From NCBI RefSeq assembly GCF_024713975.1, contig NC_091096.1, forward strand, positions 24,949,458-25,013,457: a stretch of DNA of 64,000 bases, written 5' to 3'. Made by a program: the position numbers and the translations under genes. Under the pieces are notes generated by a model. That model ran no database searches and was not told the DNA's origin. It saw only the letters and a list, made by a program, of their open reading frames with translations. Source of the stretch: Paralichthys olivaceus (taxonomy: Eukaryota; Chordata; Actinopteri; Pleuronectiformes; Paralichthyidae). Shown here in pieces: positions 47,858 through 60,180 of this stretch; within the stretch, counting starts at the first letter, position 1, and each line of letters starts with the position of its first letter.

Positions 47858-49903
47858 AGAGGGCGTCCCGACCGACGCAGGGTGGTGTCCTCACTGCCCT
47901 CTTAGCTGAAGTCCTTTTGAATCACAAGTTTTTGACTCAGACTCAGTTCAGCGTTAAGGGAGAGAGAGAATACTGCAACATTTGGATTCATTTTGAATCT
48001 TAAATGAAGGAAACAAATCCTAAATAGTTTTTTCTGCAGCTCCTGCCTTTTACCCAAATGTTTAATCCAAACATTCAGTGATTTTTAACACTTTGCTGAG
48101 GAATGACCGAACGGTGGGAGCAGACTGAGCTGAGCTGCATTGCACAAGCCGCTGGATGAAGACAATCATCAGAGGAACAGTGATCAAAAATGAATAACTA
48201 TATAGAATAATGATCCTATCCACTGCTTCCAAAATTAATCTCAGATAAATCTGACAATTTATCATGGGATTGTTTATTTTACATTGATCTTAGTCAATTA
48301 AGTCCATGATCTACTTTTCAAACAAGTTATAGAGATCATGACATTTTATGTCTGAGGGGATCACATTCTATCTGAGGATGAGGTGCCACTCACAGCTGTG
48401 GTCAAAGTGGGATTTCACACACTGACACACACTATAGATGCACAGACCAGCCGGTGTCTTGAATGCTGTGTTTTAAATGCTACAAAGATAAGACTGGATT
48501 GAAGAAGTCTTACATTTCAAAATTTGGTACGATCGCAATTTAGGTTCAGATTCTCATATCGCGATTCCGTCTTCTTTTGGGACAATCTCTCGCTAGTTTG
48601 TAGGTCTTATATTCTGTCAATAGTGAAAGAATATTAGAATGAATATAAGGTGATATCAGTGATTAAGAACAAAATCCTAAATGATCAGGAGTGATTTGCC
48701 ACGCATGGGGTTATTAATGGATCAGCAAGGGGGGCAGTTTGCAATAGGCCTCCTGTCAATCAGTTGCTTTAAAAAAGAAAACAAGCTACAGACATGCACA
48801 GGTTTACTGTCTCTTTTGATATTTTAAAAAGGGGAGAGGTGAACAGTAAAGCTTGTAAAATTAGAGCTAAAGCATATTCTTCTATTAGTAACATGGCATT
48901 TCAAGGATTAGTCTACCTAGTGGCAAAAACAAACTTATATCCACTTATCTTTAGAGGCCATACAGTTTTTGATATAACGGTTTCTGAGATCCAACTCAAG
49001 AGAGGTGAATGGAAGTTCATTTGTGGTGCTCAAGGCATTTAATAAATTAAACCCTTAGAATTTTGGCACAGTGTCTTTACAGAAACAATGTTGCTCTGAC
49101 TAATTCACAGTCCTTAGTGTCAACATCTTTCAAAAAGAAATAGTTTTTCTGTCTTCAGGGTCTTCTGTGGATAATGTGCAGTTCTAAGGACACGGTTTCT
49201 GGAAAGGGACGTTTCTTTTGAATTGTTGAAATGTCTTTTCAGTGCTGTCGGTACCAAACACTTCAATTCCCTTCCATTTGTTTGGGAGGAGGCAGAAATA
49301 TAGCAGATGACTCTAGGTTTTGACCCATCGATAGATCACTTGAGTAAAAAAAGAAAATATGTTTTAAAATATTATTTTGATGAACCAACACTTTCAGTAT
49401 TGTATATTAAAGGAAAATGATTGACATCAAAGCACCATTTTCTTGATCTAACATGTCAATGAGAAATCACTGTTCCATTTCAAGAGTTTTTTTAACTACT
49501 AGCATTTCATTGTATATCAAATCCTATTTTTAACACGTTAAAAATTATTTCATCAAACACAATAAAGTAGGTTTATTTACACTTACACTTTATGAGGAGA
49601 AAATTAAAGCTCTGTATTGATTGATGGAAATATCAGTTTACAAAAACATAAAATCAGGTTAAACAGTTATTTCAATGCACAGCAGAGAAAACACTCATTT
49701 TTGGATGTACACAATCAAGACTTTGCATTTCTCTCACAGCAAATCTACGATCCTGAAAGCTCTCACAGAGCTAGTATCACTGTGTGTTTACCATCAGTGA
49801 CACGAAGGGTCAGCGGCAGCAGCATGACCCTCACTGTAATGTCACGGACACAATGAAGACCTGTGATGTCGGCTGCATTAGAGGAAGACGAACAGCCCTC
49901 GAA

Positions 49904-49981
49904 GCCGAGACCCTATAAGCAATATTGCACTACTCTGTTAACTCTCGCGAAAGCAGAGGCAATATTGATAGGGTCTCGTCA
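49904..49981 (-). ncRNA. mir454: mir-454 precursor hairpin
   Basis: On the minus strand the 3' arm at 49932-49910 begins TAGTGCAATATTGCTTATAG and ends GGT, identical to miR-454-3p as I recall it. The 5' arm at 49974-49953 begins ACCCTATCAATATTGCCTCT. The base of the stem (CGAGACCCTAT against ATAGGGTCTCG) pairs perfectly and the loop is about 20 nt. Plus-strand open frames across this segment (49863-50158) are coincidental. In human, miR-454 pairs with miR-301a at another locus; here it lies with miR-130 and miR-301 relatives. Confidence 0.93.
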
Positions 49982-52900
49982 TGCGAGGCAACGTGGACGA
50001 GACTTCTTCTCAGAGAGGGAGAGTCTCAGTCTGAGGCCACAGGTGGAGAACCAGAGGACACAGAAGTCAGAGGTGGACGACAACAAACCCACACACACCA
50101 GGAGAGGACCCAAACCTCAGTGTCTGGAGTTGGATTTCTGGCTGCAGTGATGTTGTGAAGAAGTTGTTGAGAAATATTTTCTTTTATTTTCAATTCAAAT
50201 GTGCTCTAGTAACTTTTCTGCCAATCCGAAATGTTGCTACCAGAAAAATGTTAACCTTTTGGATTTTGCACTTCAGGATCAGAATCTTAAAAACCCTCCG
50301 TATGTTCTTAGTTAAATATGACACAGCATGTAAAAATTGAGATATTGGCTTCTCTCAGTGAAACTAAGAGGACGTTTCCCTCATGAGGTGATGCCACTGA
50401 TGAGGAGGATGGACGTAAAAAGTCAGCTGAAAATAAAATACAGAACAAACCTGTTGATGACATCCACCTGACATCCACCTCATGGTGACACTGTGAGAAT
50501 CAACAACTGTGCGCATTTAATTTGAAGCATTTAGCTTTTTGTTTGCATTCTGTAATTACACGGAGCATTTAGAGACACTGGTTGGACTGAACATTCAATG
50601 GCAGGCATCACCTTGGACTTCAGGAACCTGTGATGGGCATTTTAGATTTGTCACATCTGTGTCTAAGTGATGGTTTTAATTTGAGAGGCGACAAAAAGGT
50701 CTTACTTTTGACCTTGAATTTCATGACTAAAGTTACGTAAAACTCTCATTCTCCTGCTCAAACTTATTCAAAGTTCTCCCTGATGCATTTTCAATAATTA
50801 AAATGCTACAATTAGTGAAGAGCTTGGTGGCTGCAGCACAGAAACAGAGGAAAGCATCTTCATCTTCTGACACATGAATGACAGACATTTGGTGTGATAG
50901 TGCCAAATATGCACATTTTATAGGATTTTTAACAATAAAACTGGAATAGATTTTGTTTCTATGCCTTTCTGCTTCAGTTCAGGTTTATGTTTCTTCTTTA
51001 TGGGGATTAAAATGCATGTTATGAAAGATTTTACACAAATACAATGGATGCTAAGATTAAGATGGTACATGTTTATGCAAAATAACATCAGTGAGAAAGC
51101 TCCTGTTGTGAGTGTACATGTGATTAATCATGTGATCAGTTGAGCCGAAGTTATTGGCTTAAATAATATATCTAACTCTCACATCAGTGACAGAGAGCTA
51201 TTCAGAAAGAGAACACAGACTCTGATCTGAGTGGACAAGATCAAAAAACCCTTCATGTTCTTGTTTTTTGTTTGTTTTCACTGCTGCTTTACCCATGATA
51301 TAAAAAAGGGTCTTATTTGGATTTCTATCGGATGCAGAAAGATACAAATTTCCTGTGAGATCACTCTAGAGGAGTATTAAAGTAATGATAAGTCTGATGC
51401 TTCTAATCAAATAATCCTTTCAGACATGTCCCAAAGTCCATCAAGTTTACTTTTGTAGCAAGCAGCACTAGCTGCACCTGTGTTTTAGGAGGCAAAGATC
51501 GTGTCTAAAACATCCACCTCGTTTGTCAGGAATCTTCCGAGAGTATTTCTGTCTATACATGTCTGTCTTTAGCACAAATCATCCACAAGCCTCAGCCATG
51601 TTTCCATTTATCAGCATTCAGGAAACAGTTGGGTCATATTGAACAGAAAGAGCTTGTGAGGTGCTTCCACTGCTTTCAGTGTAGGAAACGCTGCACTCTG
51701 ACCCTCATTAAAACCAAATGCTTTGGAGACAACGGACATGTTAAATTCCTACACCCCTCCCTCTTTTTTTTGCTCTTTTAGGACTGGTCAGGGTCCTCTG
51801 CACACACATGCCTTAGATTGACTCTGTAACAACACAAACTAATCACTTTAGTCAAACAACGCTACATAAAATCCTATTTCTACACACGAGGTCAGTTTTG
51901 GTGTTCTACTGCAACAGAAACTATTTTCTGCTGTCACATGTACACTAACTCCACCCATCATGACATTAGACCCACTGCACATCCTCTCAACTTTAAAGTG
52001 GACATAGTGGCAGCACGTTGCAGCGGAGAGAACCCTCATTTCCTCTGTCCCTATGTCACCATGATTCACTCTTACTTGGTTGAATTCCTTCAAAGCTCTC
52101 ATTTATGAGCAACATAATTGCGGCCATTTAAAAAATGGAATACAGTCGTGACCTTGCAATATGCCCACCTCAACTTTCTGTACTAAGAGAAAGTCTACAG
52201 AAGCCTGAGGATAACACACAGCAGGCGATTCACCCTGACTACATGAAGGATTATAATGACACTTGTATTCAAATAATGTGCCGCTTAGGGCAGCAACCAA
52301 TATTTATATTCAATACCGAATCGTCTGCCAACTGTTCTCAATTAATCTCCAAACAGAATCTGGGCAGAAATAATTGTACACCACAAGTTGTCAGAGCACA
52401 TGGGGACATCTTCAAATGTGTAGTCTTGAGAGTCCATGTTCCAGTCGGATAATATTCACTTTAGAGAAGCAACAACCAGGGAATCTGTTTATTAATGATT
52501 TTCTGATTTAATGATATAAAATACTTGCTGATTAGTTTTCTTCTAATCAGCTAATCACGTAAGGGATTCACTGTTCCAGCTCTGACACAGATCACGTGAT
52601 CACACACGTCATTCCTCCTCATTTCTTCCTGCACCAACATGTGATCAGGAATAAACTTGCCTGATAAAACTCTTTCTGCTTTATTTGTTGGTTGTAATTT
52701 ATCCCAGCAGCAAATAAAGCTAGAGGAAGATGCAGCGTGGAGTATTAACACATAGCAACATAAAACATATATAGTTTTTGAGGACATGATTGAAGCAGCA
52801 TGCAATATGGATGATGTTGTGACATTGGACACACTCTTCGGTACATTTTGCCTGACACGCGTCTGGACTTATGCAGGTAATAAGATCAACAGGATCTTGG

Positions 52901-55707
52901 TTTCAGGTGCATTTACACCTACTGGTGAGCAGGATGGGATTGCTCTATAGCTGACCACTCCGGACACACACACATGCTAACGACATCTGTGATATCAGCA
53001 TTAATCCCTTTTCCATTTAATCAACCACACTTCACATAGAACCAGGATGCTCTGGTATTTGCCTGCCAGCACAGTGAAAAAGGCAAGCTTCTACATGCCC
53101 ATCATCCCATGTCCCACATCCACTCCATACTAAAGACAGAGTTAAAAAAAATATGCATTTGATAACAGGCCACAATCACCTCATAGAGGTTTTGATCAAT
53201 ATCACAGGGCCTCCTATGTGAATGCACAACAAATGAAATGTAACGTTCAATTAAATGGAGGGGAAACTGGGACCTTATCTATACAAAAAAAGCAATAATT
53301 ATGGAAAAGCATTAATTATCATATTGTTTGTATTTCAAATCCCTGGACTCTTATTGAAATTTAGTAGACTTTATTGAGATTTAAATGCATTAATATCAAA
53401 TTCTTCTACCAACATGTAAATATGATCAAATCTACTTAACTTTGCAAAATCACTCAGTCATATGAAGTAAACTTGCTGTGATCCTCATGAGACAAACCAA
53501 CAGCACAAGTACATTTGATGTAATTGGATGAATGCGAGTGAAAATAAATCAGCAAAACACAAAACTGCAAAAACTAAGGAATTGCTCTCCGTCTGTTGTA
53601 GCCTCCACTCAATCCCTCACTACAACAGTAAAGACACAACAAACAGCAAATTCCACAGTCACTTGCAAAACAGTGGCTAAATATGACACTTAAGGCACAC
53701 ACTCACACTCACACACACACAGACACACACAGAGCGGCCCTGCCCTCCACATTCCTCACAAGGAGCCCCATCCCCCCCCTACGACCTGCCCCAAATAGGA
53801 AACTTACCCCCTTTTTCCCACCCACACCGTGACTTCTTCAAGCCTGCACACTCAAATTATACTTTCAAAAGCTGACTGAGAGAGAGAGCGAGAGAGAGGG
53901 AGATAGAGAGAGAGAAAAAAAGTCTGTGCTCCACACAAAAATAGGCCTATTGCACGGCCATAACAAAATGACTGCGGCGTTAACCTATAGGGTTTCACAT
54001 TCCTTTGCAGGGAAGTCACACACATTGCTCTTTTTACCCGAGAAAATAAAAGGCTCTTAAGAAGACAGCTTGTATGTAATAAACAACACATATGTATATA
54101 TTAAGCTGTAACCAAACTGTTTGGACAGTGGACCATTTTTAATAAATGTTTTTTCTTGTCATTTTCACACATAAAAATTTAAAAAACGTTTTTTAGACAG
54201 GCTGGTACATAATTTTAAAAGGCCTATTTGCATGTAAATAAATTATAAATATAAGTAAATAGATAAGTCATATCAGCAAAATTATACATTAATATTAACT
54301 AGATATTATTGATGTTACAAAATCACAATACAAAAAAAAAACTTTTACAGAACAAGTTCCTGTGTGACTGGCTAACACACACTGATACAACACTACAGAC
54401 GTACAGAGACTCATTTAGATTTGTTTGAGGGAAAAATAAGTAATTTTCGTAAAAATAAAATAGGTGTTGAATTGTGGTTCCATTCCTTGGATTAAATTGC
54501 CTCCATTTGATTGGACCTTTTTTAAAACCTTTGGAACTTAGCCTGTACCAGCAGGAATCTTTAAGGTAGATTTGATGCAGTGCTTGACAGAATTACACAC
54601 TGTTGGCCAGCATGAAGCAACGGATACTGTCTAAAAAAATTGTGAAAAGTTGGGAAAGTTGACCTCAAAGCATGTTACTTAATCTGACACGTGGTGTGCA
54701 CTGCAAACCAAGACAGCAGCTGAAATTCAGTGAACAAAATGTTCTTTTTTTTTTTTTTTTTTTTCAGAAGGCGTGGTCCAGGAGGCCTGTGTCTTCTATA
54801 AAATACGGCCTAATAATGAAGCATGGTTGAACAGCAAAGCCACAGAGTCATCATGTCATATGGACATCTGGGCTTAGCCACCGCTGCCCAAACCGTGGAC
54901 TGGGGACCTCCAGCGGTCCTTGAGGGACTTTCCCAAATAAAAATGTGGTTTTTGGTTTCACTCAGTAAAAGAGCAAATTGAAATGTTATGCTGGAGATTT
55001 TGAGTGGTGGATCTTTGAGTCTAAGAACTTATTATAGGAGAGAACCTTCCCTGTGACACTGTGGCAATGTTCAAAATTTAATACATAATGCTCATGAAGA
55101 TATGGAGCAACAAAAATAATTTAAGAAAATTCAAAGCCAGCACTTCCATGCTCAAAAACTGTTTTTTATCATCATTAAATTAAACTCAAACTCTATATAT
55201 ATATATGTGTGTGTGTACTATTTATCACTTTGTTGTGGTCATTTATCTTTTGAACGTTTCTGAGATGCACAGCAAATTTCATTTTACAATATACAATGAC
55301 AATAAAGGCAATATATTCTATTCAAATGTTTTAATTAGACAGTTATTGATTAGAGTGACTTGATAAGAGACGACATCTCTTGTGTCAACAGTTTTAGCTT
55401 ACATTTCCCATGTTAAAAAATTCTATTCACAAAGCAGGTTTTGATGTTAACTGACAATTGGAATTAAATTAAGGGATTTTTCCAGTGTATTACAGTGACC
55501 TTAGTCTTGGCCAGAAAAGACCAGCTGTAGTTTTAAAAAATGGCTCCGCACTAAACGAATGACCTGTGTCATGTGATTGTTGCTGTAAATGTGTGTGTGT
55601 GTGTGTGTGTAGGGAGGGGGGCTTCCTTCCAATATGGACCTACATGGTTTCTATACTGTCTCCACCGAGCAGCGTCTGTCTGCTGCTGCAGCTGTAGTGT
55701 AGGGCGA

Positions 55708-55785
55708 AGGCCGAATGCTATGACAATACTATTGCACTGCTTTAGTGGATGGTACAGTAGTGCAACATCGTCAAAGCAGCTGACC
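55708..55785 (-). ncRNA. mir301c: mir-301 family precursor hairpin (301b/c type)
   Basis: The minus-strand 3' arm at 55739-55717 begins CAGTGCAATAGTATTGTCAT and ends AGC. This is miR-301 with U in place of A near the 3' end, the form I associate with fish miR-301c; the b/c suffix is uncertain. The 5' arm at 55777-55755 begins GCTTTGACGATGTTGCACTA. The loop is about 15 nt. It lies about 400 nt downstream of mir-130c in transcription order, like the miR-301b/130b spacing recalled for human 22q11. Confidence 0.9.
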
Positions 55786-56127
55786 TCTGCATGCTGGGAC
55801 ACACACATACACACACACACACAGACACACACACACGCCATACCTCACACATGCATGCACCACATACCACGACAACAAAGTGACGTGTCGAAATAAATTA
55901 AAAGCTGGGACACACACCCAGCTTTGCATGGTTGCTGCGGCAAGGTATAGGCGTCCAATCCATTTAAGGAGAACACAGAGCCAATTCTATATTTCCATGT
56001 CACGTTTAAATAAGATTTGAAAGAAGAGGAAGTGGGAGAAGGGAGGGAGGCGGAGGAAGGGGGAGGAAGTGTCTGTGTGAGTGTGCGTTGTTGGTGGAGG
56101 GGGGAGAGGGATGAAGAGGGGAGGGGG

Positions 56128-56202
56128 GTTGTCAGCCAATGCCCTTTTAATATTGCACTGCTCATCTGATTTCACAGTAGTACAACAGAAAAAGGGCCTC
56201 GG
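56128..56202 (-). ncRNA. mir130c: mir-130c precursor hairpin
   Basis: The minus-strand 3' arm at 56160-56139 begins CAGTGCAATATTAAAAGGGC and ends AT, as recalled for zebrafish miR-130c-3p. The 5' arm at 56197-56175 begins GCCCTTTTTCTGTTGTACTA. Its GTAC differs from the GCAC of the other 5p arms, keeping a wobble pair. It is the first hairpin of the cluster in transcription order, about 2.2 kb from the predicted promoter. Confidence 0.93.
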
Positions 56203-56994
56203 ACACAACACAACACAACACGGGGCTGCTCCTCACATCCAGGCGGCTCCTTCTTATATAGAGACGCCGCCAGCCGTCAGCTCCACAGCCCGGCTTAAAG
56301 CATGCAGACAGTGCGGGGGCCATACTACATGTGAGCTCACCACCACCACACACAGACATTAACATGGTGGAGAGGTTCAATCAGCAGCCGTGAAAAAAAC
56401 GAACAGGCTTACTAGCTTTACAACACAATGCAGCCTGTATAAGGCGGCAAATGCACAGATAGTAAAGCCTCTGTTCTGAGCAACGTGGAGAGGAAGTGTT
56501 TACATATATTAACATGTTACTTCGAATAAAAAATTAAAGCTTCTATTTGATGTCTTCATTTAAGTTTAGTATTTTTATATAATTATTGACAATTGTTGAC
56601 TATTTGCACAGACTCCATTGAAACACTCATTTACATATGCACAATATGTTTAATTTTTTTGGTTTTAGGTTACATATTCCTCAATAAGGTTTCTTATAGT
56701 TTACTGATAATTTGTTGACTATTTGCATCTATCTATACAAAAGTGAGAAGAGAAGCTATGGCTCTGTACTGTGGCCTCGCTGAGAACAGGCAACATTCTG
56801 CAGGACTATACAGCCTGGAGGAAATGAGGGTGGAGAGAACATATATAGGGCAAAGAGCACACTGAGCGATACAATACCAGAAACCTTCATTTAATACCTA
56901 CTATTCCTGTCCCTTTAGCCAAAGTGGCAACATGAAACCCTCCTCGTTTAGGAAACTGGGGGGTCGGGGCCTGGGAGGGTGTGTGTGGAGGAGG

Positions 56995-57028
<34 letters not shown>

Positions 57029-57929
57029 TGGGGGGCTTTGTTATTTCCAGTGTTCAGAAGAGAAGTTTACAATCAGCCAAAGTGCTCGAGCACCCCCCTT
57101 GCTCGTGCACGCAGATTTCAAAGCGAACAAACAGGACCACCAACTACAGCTTAAACAACTCTCAACCTTTAACTCTCATAGTTTACGTTTGGACAAAAAT
57201 AGAAAAAAACAGCTCTGTGAATGAGAAACGTCTGAACGTGGAAACACTTATTTATTTATGCGATATGTACATGTTATTTCCTCCATATGCTCCCCTCTAC
57301 AGCATAATGTAGATGACTGTGTCTGAGGGTCTGAAAACTGGGCTCTGAAAGGGACAGATAGATCCCAGGAATGTGAAGACATGTGGGTTTGTGGGGAGAA
57401 TGTCACAGGGCGGACCAGTCTTATGTCCTCTGCATGAAATTTTACATTTTGAAGTGAGGTTGTTGTTGAAGCACGTGTTTTACAAACTACAGCTTAGCCT
57501 GGTGTGTCGTCACAGGCACAGTGATTTAAACTGCACGATTGAGCTTGTGATCAGCCTACATTTAAACATGTGAAAATCAAATAAAAACTTTAGTCCCTAT
57601 TGTTAATACTATACCAGCTCCTGTGGACAGGTTTTAGGCCAGTTGCTGCTTATACAGTTGCCCTGTGTATACTGGCTATAGAAGGAGACACCTGCAGCTG
57701 TAGATCTACTGAACATCAAATAACTGGGGAAAATAAATATCTAGGTTTTCATATTAGAGTAATTAATAAGTCATTAGTGGTTTTGTTGGGGTCCAGAGGC
57801 CCCAGTGGACCCCTGGGTGGAATTAACTCAAAGTGATAATAACCTACTTAGTTTTGATATCTCAGTTTGCAGCCAGGAATAATCACTTGTAATGGATCCT
57901 ACCTGTCAATCAAAGCCTTTGCCTTTACG

Positions 57930-58510
57930 TGCACGCGCGCTCGCTCGCACGCGCGCATACACACACACACGCACGCACGCACGCACACAATAGCTGCTAC
58001 ACATTTTTTTTTTTTCCACGGAGCCTCTCCACGGCCAATCAGACCCACCGACATACGCGTCCGTCTGCGGGCTCCGCGCCATCTCCTCCCTGCGGCAGCG
58101 GCGGCTCTCCTCGCGCGGGCAGAGGTTCTAGTGGTCGGTACCTGGCGGAGGGAGGCCAGTCCGCACACTTCAACACAGACAGGGAGGCAAGTTACCACTC
58201 TGACGGGGGAAAACGTCCGGTCCGCTCCCGTCTATCTCCAACACGCGCGTCCCTGTCGACCGAAGTGGCGGTTCGCGAGGTGTCGCGGCTCCTCCGTCGT
58301 AAAAACCGTATTTCGTCCATTGGCAACCTCACGGCCTCCCAGCTCCGGACTCCATCTTTGACTAGTTGACATTCAGCTCTTGCAGACACACATTCCTTAT
58401 TTACATGCCCGCCCTGCCATTGGTCCGTTTCCTCGCTCTACTCTGCCCTCATTGGTGGAAAATGTATCTCATCACCTCCAGGATTGGTCGAATACCGAGG
58501 GGACGTCATT
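57930..58510 (-). promoter_or_regulatory. CpG-rich promoter with phased CCAAT array
   Basis: Bases 57930-58345 are GC- and CpG-rich amid AT-rich flanks. Just beyond, on the side upstream for minus-strand transcription, ATTGG occurs at 58419-58423, 58451-58455 and 58483-58487, with 32-bp spacing each time. A CRE core follows (GGACGTCAT, 58501-58509; TGACGTCC on minus). A plus-strand CCAATCAG lies at about 58035. This layout fits an NF-Y/CREB-type promoter starting near 58350-58400. A bidirectional promoter is not excluded. Confidence 0.55.
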
Positions 58511-58899
58511 GTATAGTTTAATTTTAACAATGAACACAAATTCCCTCTTCCATTCACAAATTTCTCATTACCCGCCTTTGAGGTGCTACGTGTTGTTATT
58601 GTGCCTCCGAGGAACGACGGGAAACATCTAAATAGTCAGAAGGTCTATCCTCTGCACAAGGCAGGTGTGCAGAAGAGAAGATGGAGAGACCCTCCATCTC
58701 CACTCAAGACCACCCTGAGTTTAAACTATGGGCTGCATGAGGATACTACCTACTGCTGTGTACAATGGAGATTCTTATTAGTTCTTATTTAGTTTATTTG
58801 GGTATGATTAACTGGTGCTGCCATCATTTATTAAACCATCACATCTAAATGACACTCCTATTACTTTTATTTGAATAAACAGCTCTACGAAACTTCTAT

Positions 58900-59090
58900 C
58901 TCTCTTCTCTCCCCCATTTGTCCCCGCTCACCCTGACCGGTCGAGGCAGATGGCCGCCCACACTGAGTATGGTTCTGCTGGAGGTTTCTCAGGGAGTTTT
59001 TCCTCTCCACATGTTGCAAGGTCTCCCACTTTAATGTGAAGTGCCTTGAGATAATGTCTGCTATGATTTGGCATAGAATTGAATTTGTGG
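58900..59090 (+). mobile_element. L2-type LINE 3' tail
   Basis: CCGGTCGAGGCAGATGGCCG then CCCACACTGAGTATGGTTCT, GCTGGAGGTTTCTCAGGGAG and TTTTTCCTCTCCAC, followed by GTGCCTTGAGATAATGTCTG and AATTGAATTTG. This is the well-known 3' UTR of fish L2 elements. Confidence 0.75.
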
Positions 59091-59199
59091 TCAATTCCTC
59101 AGAACATTCTAAACATATGGACAGAATGATTTCCCTCAATGCAGGAATCATCCACCAAAGAGACTCGGGCCCCAGTCTCAACTCCACAGCTATGTGGCA

Positions 59200-60180
59200 G
59201 TGCTGTTCATTCTGAAGTCTCTTCTGAAGATGTTGTCCCAACATGAGAGAAAGTTCCACCGATGAGGGTCCGCACGTCCCCGCAGTGTCGGCTGGTTGCA
59301 GGGCGGGCAGAGGACGGCCTGCAGGGTGGGAAAAGGTTAAAGGCGGCAGGGCTCAGTGGAGGTGCTGCGGTCGGACGCTTGGAGGAGGGCAGCGGCCTGT
59401 GAAATCTTGCATTCCTGACCAATGGAGCTGAAATAATTGCATTGTCCAGCGGCGAAAGACTCGCCTCCCCACCAGCCATCCCTCTCTTCCTCTGCCCAGA
59501 GGTTTGGGGACCCGGAGTCGGTTTGTAGAGGCAGAGGTGATCTGACACGTTTGAAGGCAGAGAAACTCTGCGTTCACACAGGAACCGTACGCTCTGTTGG
59601 CTGATCCGGGGCACACGTGTCTCTCTGGGCCTGCGGCTCATGGGAGACGTGTGTGAAACGCTGCCTTCGCCCTCTTTCACGTCAACAAAGCCTGCTGGGT
59701 TTGAGTTGAGAATGAAAGGCCTCCACCTCCCCACCCCCTCCCCTCCGGCTCAAATGACTGCAATACATTTTATTGTCAAGTAGCCTGCCCCTAACTCACA
59801 CACACACTGTCAGAGCATTACAGTCGCTGCAGTACTGATGGGTCGTGGACGTGTGTGTTCTCCAGGCTGTGTAGTTGTGGGTGCAGCAGTGTGTGGAAGT
59901 GGGAGCCCGTCCCTCATCCTCTCCTTCACTTTCCTTACTTTGCCACCGAGTTTGCACAAGAAACCTGTCCGCCATGACGTGCTTCAGAAGCTATGTAAGG
60001 AATGCGCGTTCACCCCTGCTCATGTGTGTGGTGTGGCGCGCACGCCCGCGTTCGCGCGCGAGCAGAGGTGCCGAGCGAAGTATGTGGGGCCGCAGGAAGC
60101 GTCATGCCCATATTTGGCCGCGACGGCCGAGTGATCCGGTTGACAATGTTGCCCACTTTAAACGCCACATCTGACTCCTG
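59200..60180. other. GC-rich segment with unassigned open frames
   Basis: A second GC- and CpG-rich patch, densest at about 60000-60130 (GGCGCGCACGCCCGCGTTCG). The longest open frame is 175 codons on minus (59734-59207), rich in Pro, Ser and Arg with no recognisable domain. It may be a promoter or first exon of an unidentified transcript, possibly an alternative start for the microRNA transcript. No function is assigned. Confidence 0.35.

Larger units (their letters stand above)
47700..58380 (-). ncRNA. Inferred primary transcript of the miR-130/301/454 cluster
   Basis: All four hairpins lie on the minus strand, and a GC-rich promoter-like region lies at their upstream end, so a single pri-miRNA of about 10.7 kb is the simplest reading. 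No protein-coding host exon was recognised between 47.7 and 58.4 kb. Exon structure, start and end are inference. Separate transcription of the distal (454, 130b) and proximal (130c, 301) pairs is possible, because 5.7 kb of plain AT-rich DNA separates them. Confidence 0.45.

Noticed and set aside
49863-50158. Two overlapping plus-strand open frames of 95 and 77 codons
   Set aside because: They lie across the mir-454 hairpin on the opposite strand and match no protein; one includes a simple acidic/basic stretch only.
59400-59462. MicroRNA-like segment with GGACAATGCAATTATTTCAG on minus
   Set aside because: It resembles the miR-130 seed with one change, but I could not pair it into a convincing hairpin on either strand.
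59752-59842. Possible hairpin with TATTGCAGTC on minus, recalling miR-92
   Set aside because: Only about 11 bp pair (GACTGTAATGC with GTATTGCAGTC) around a loop over 45 nt, and the miR-92 seed is not intact.
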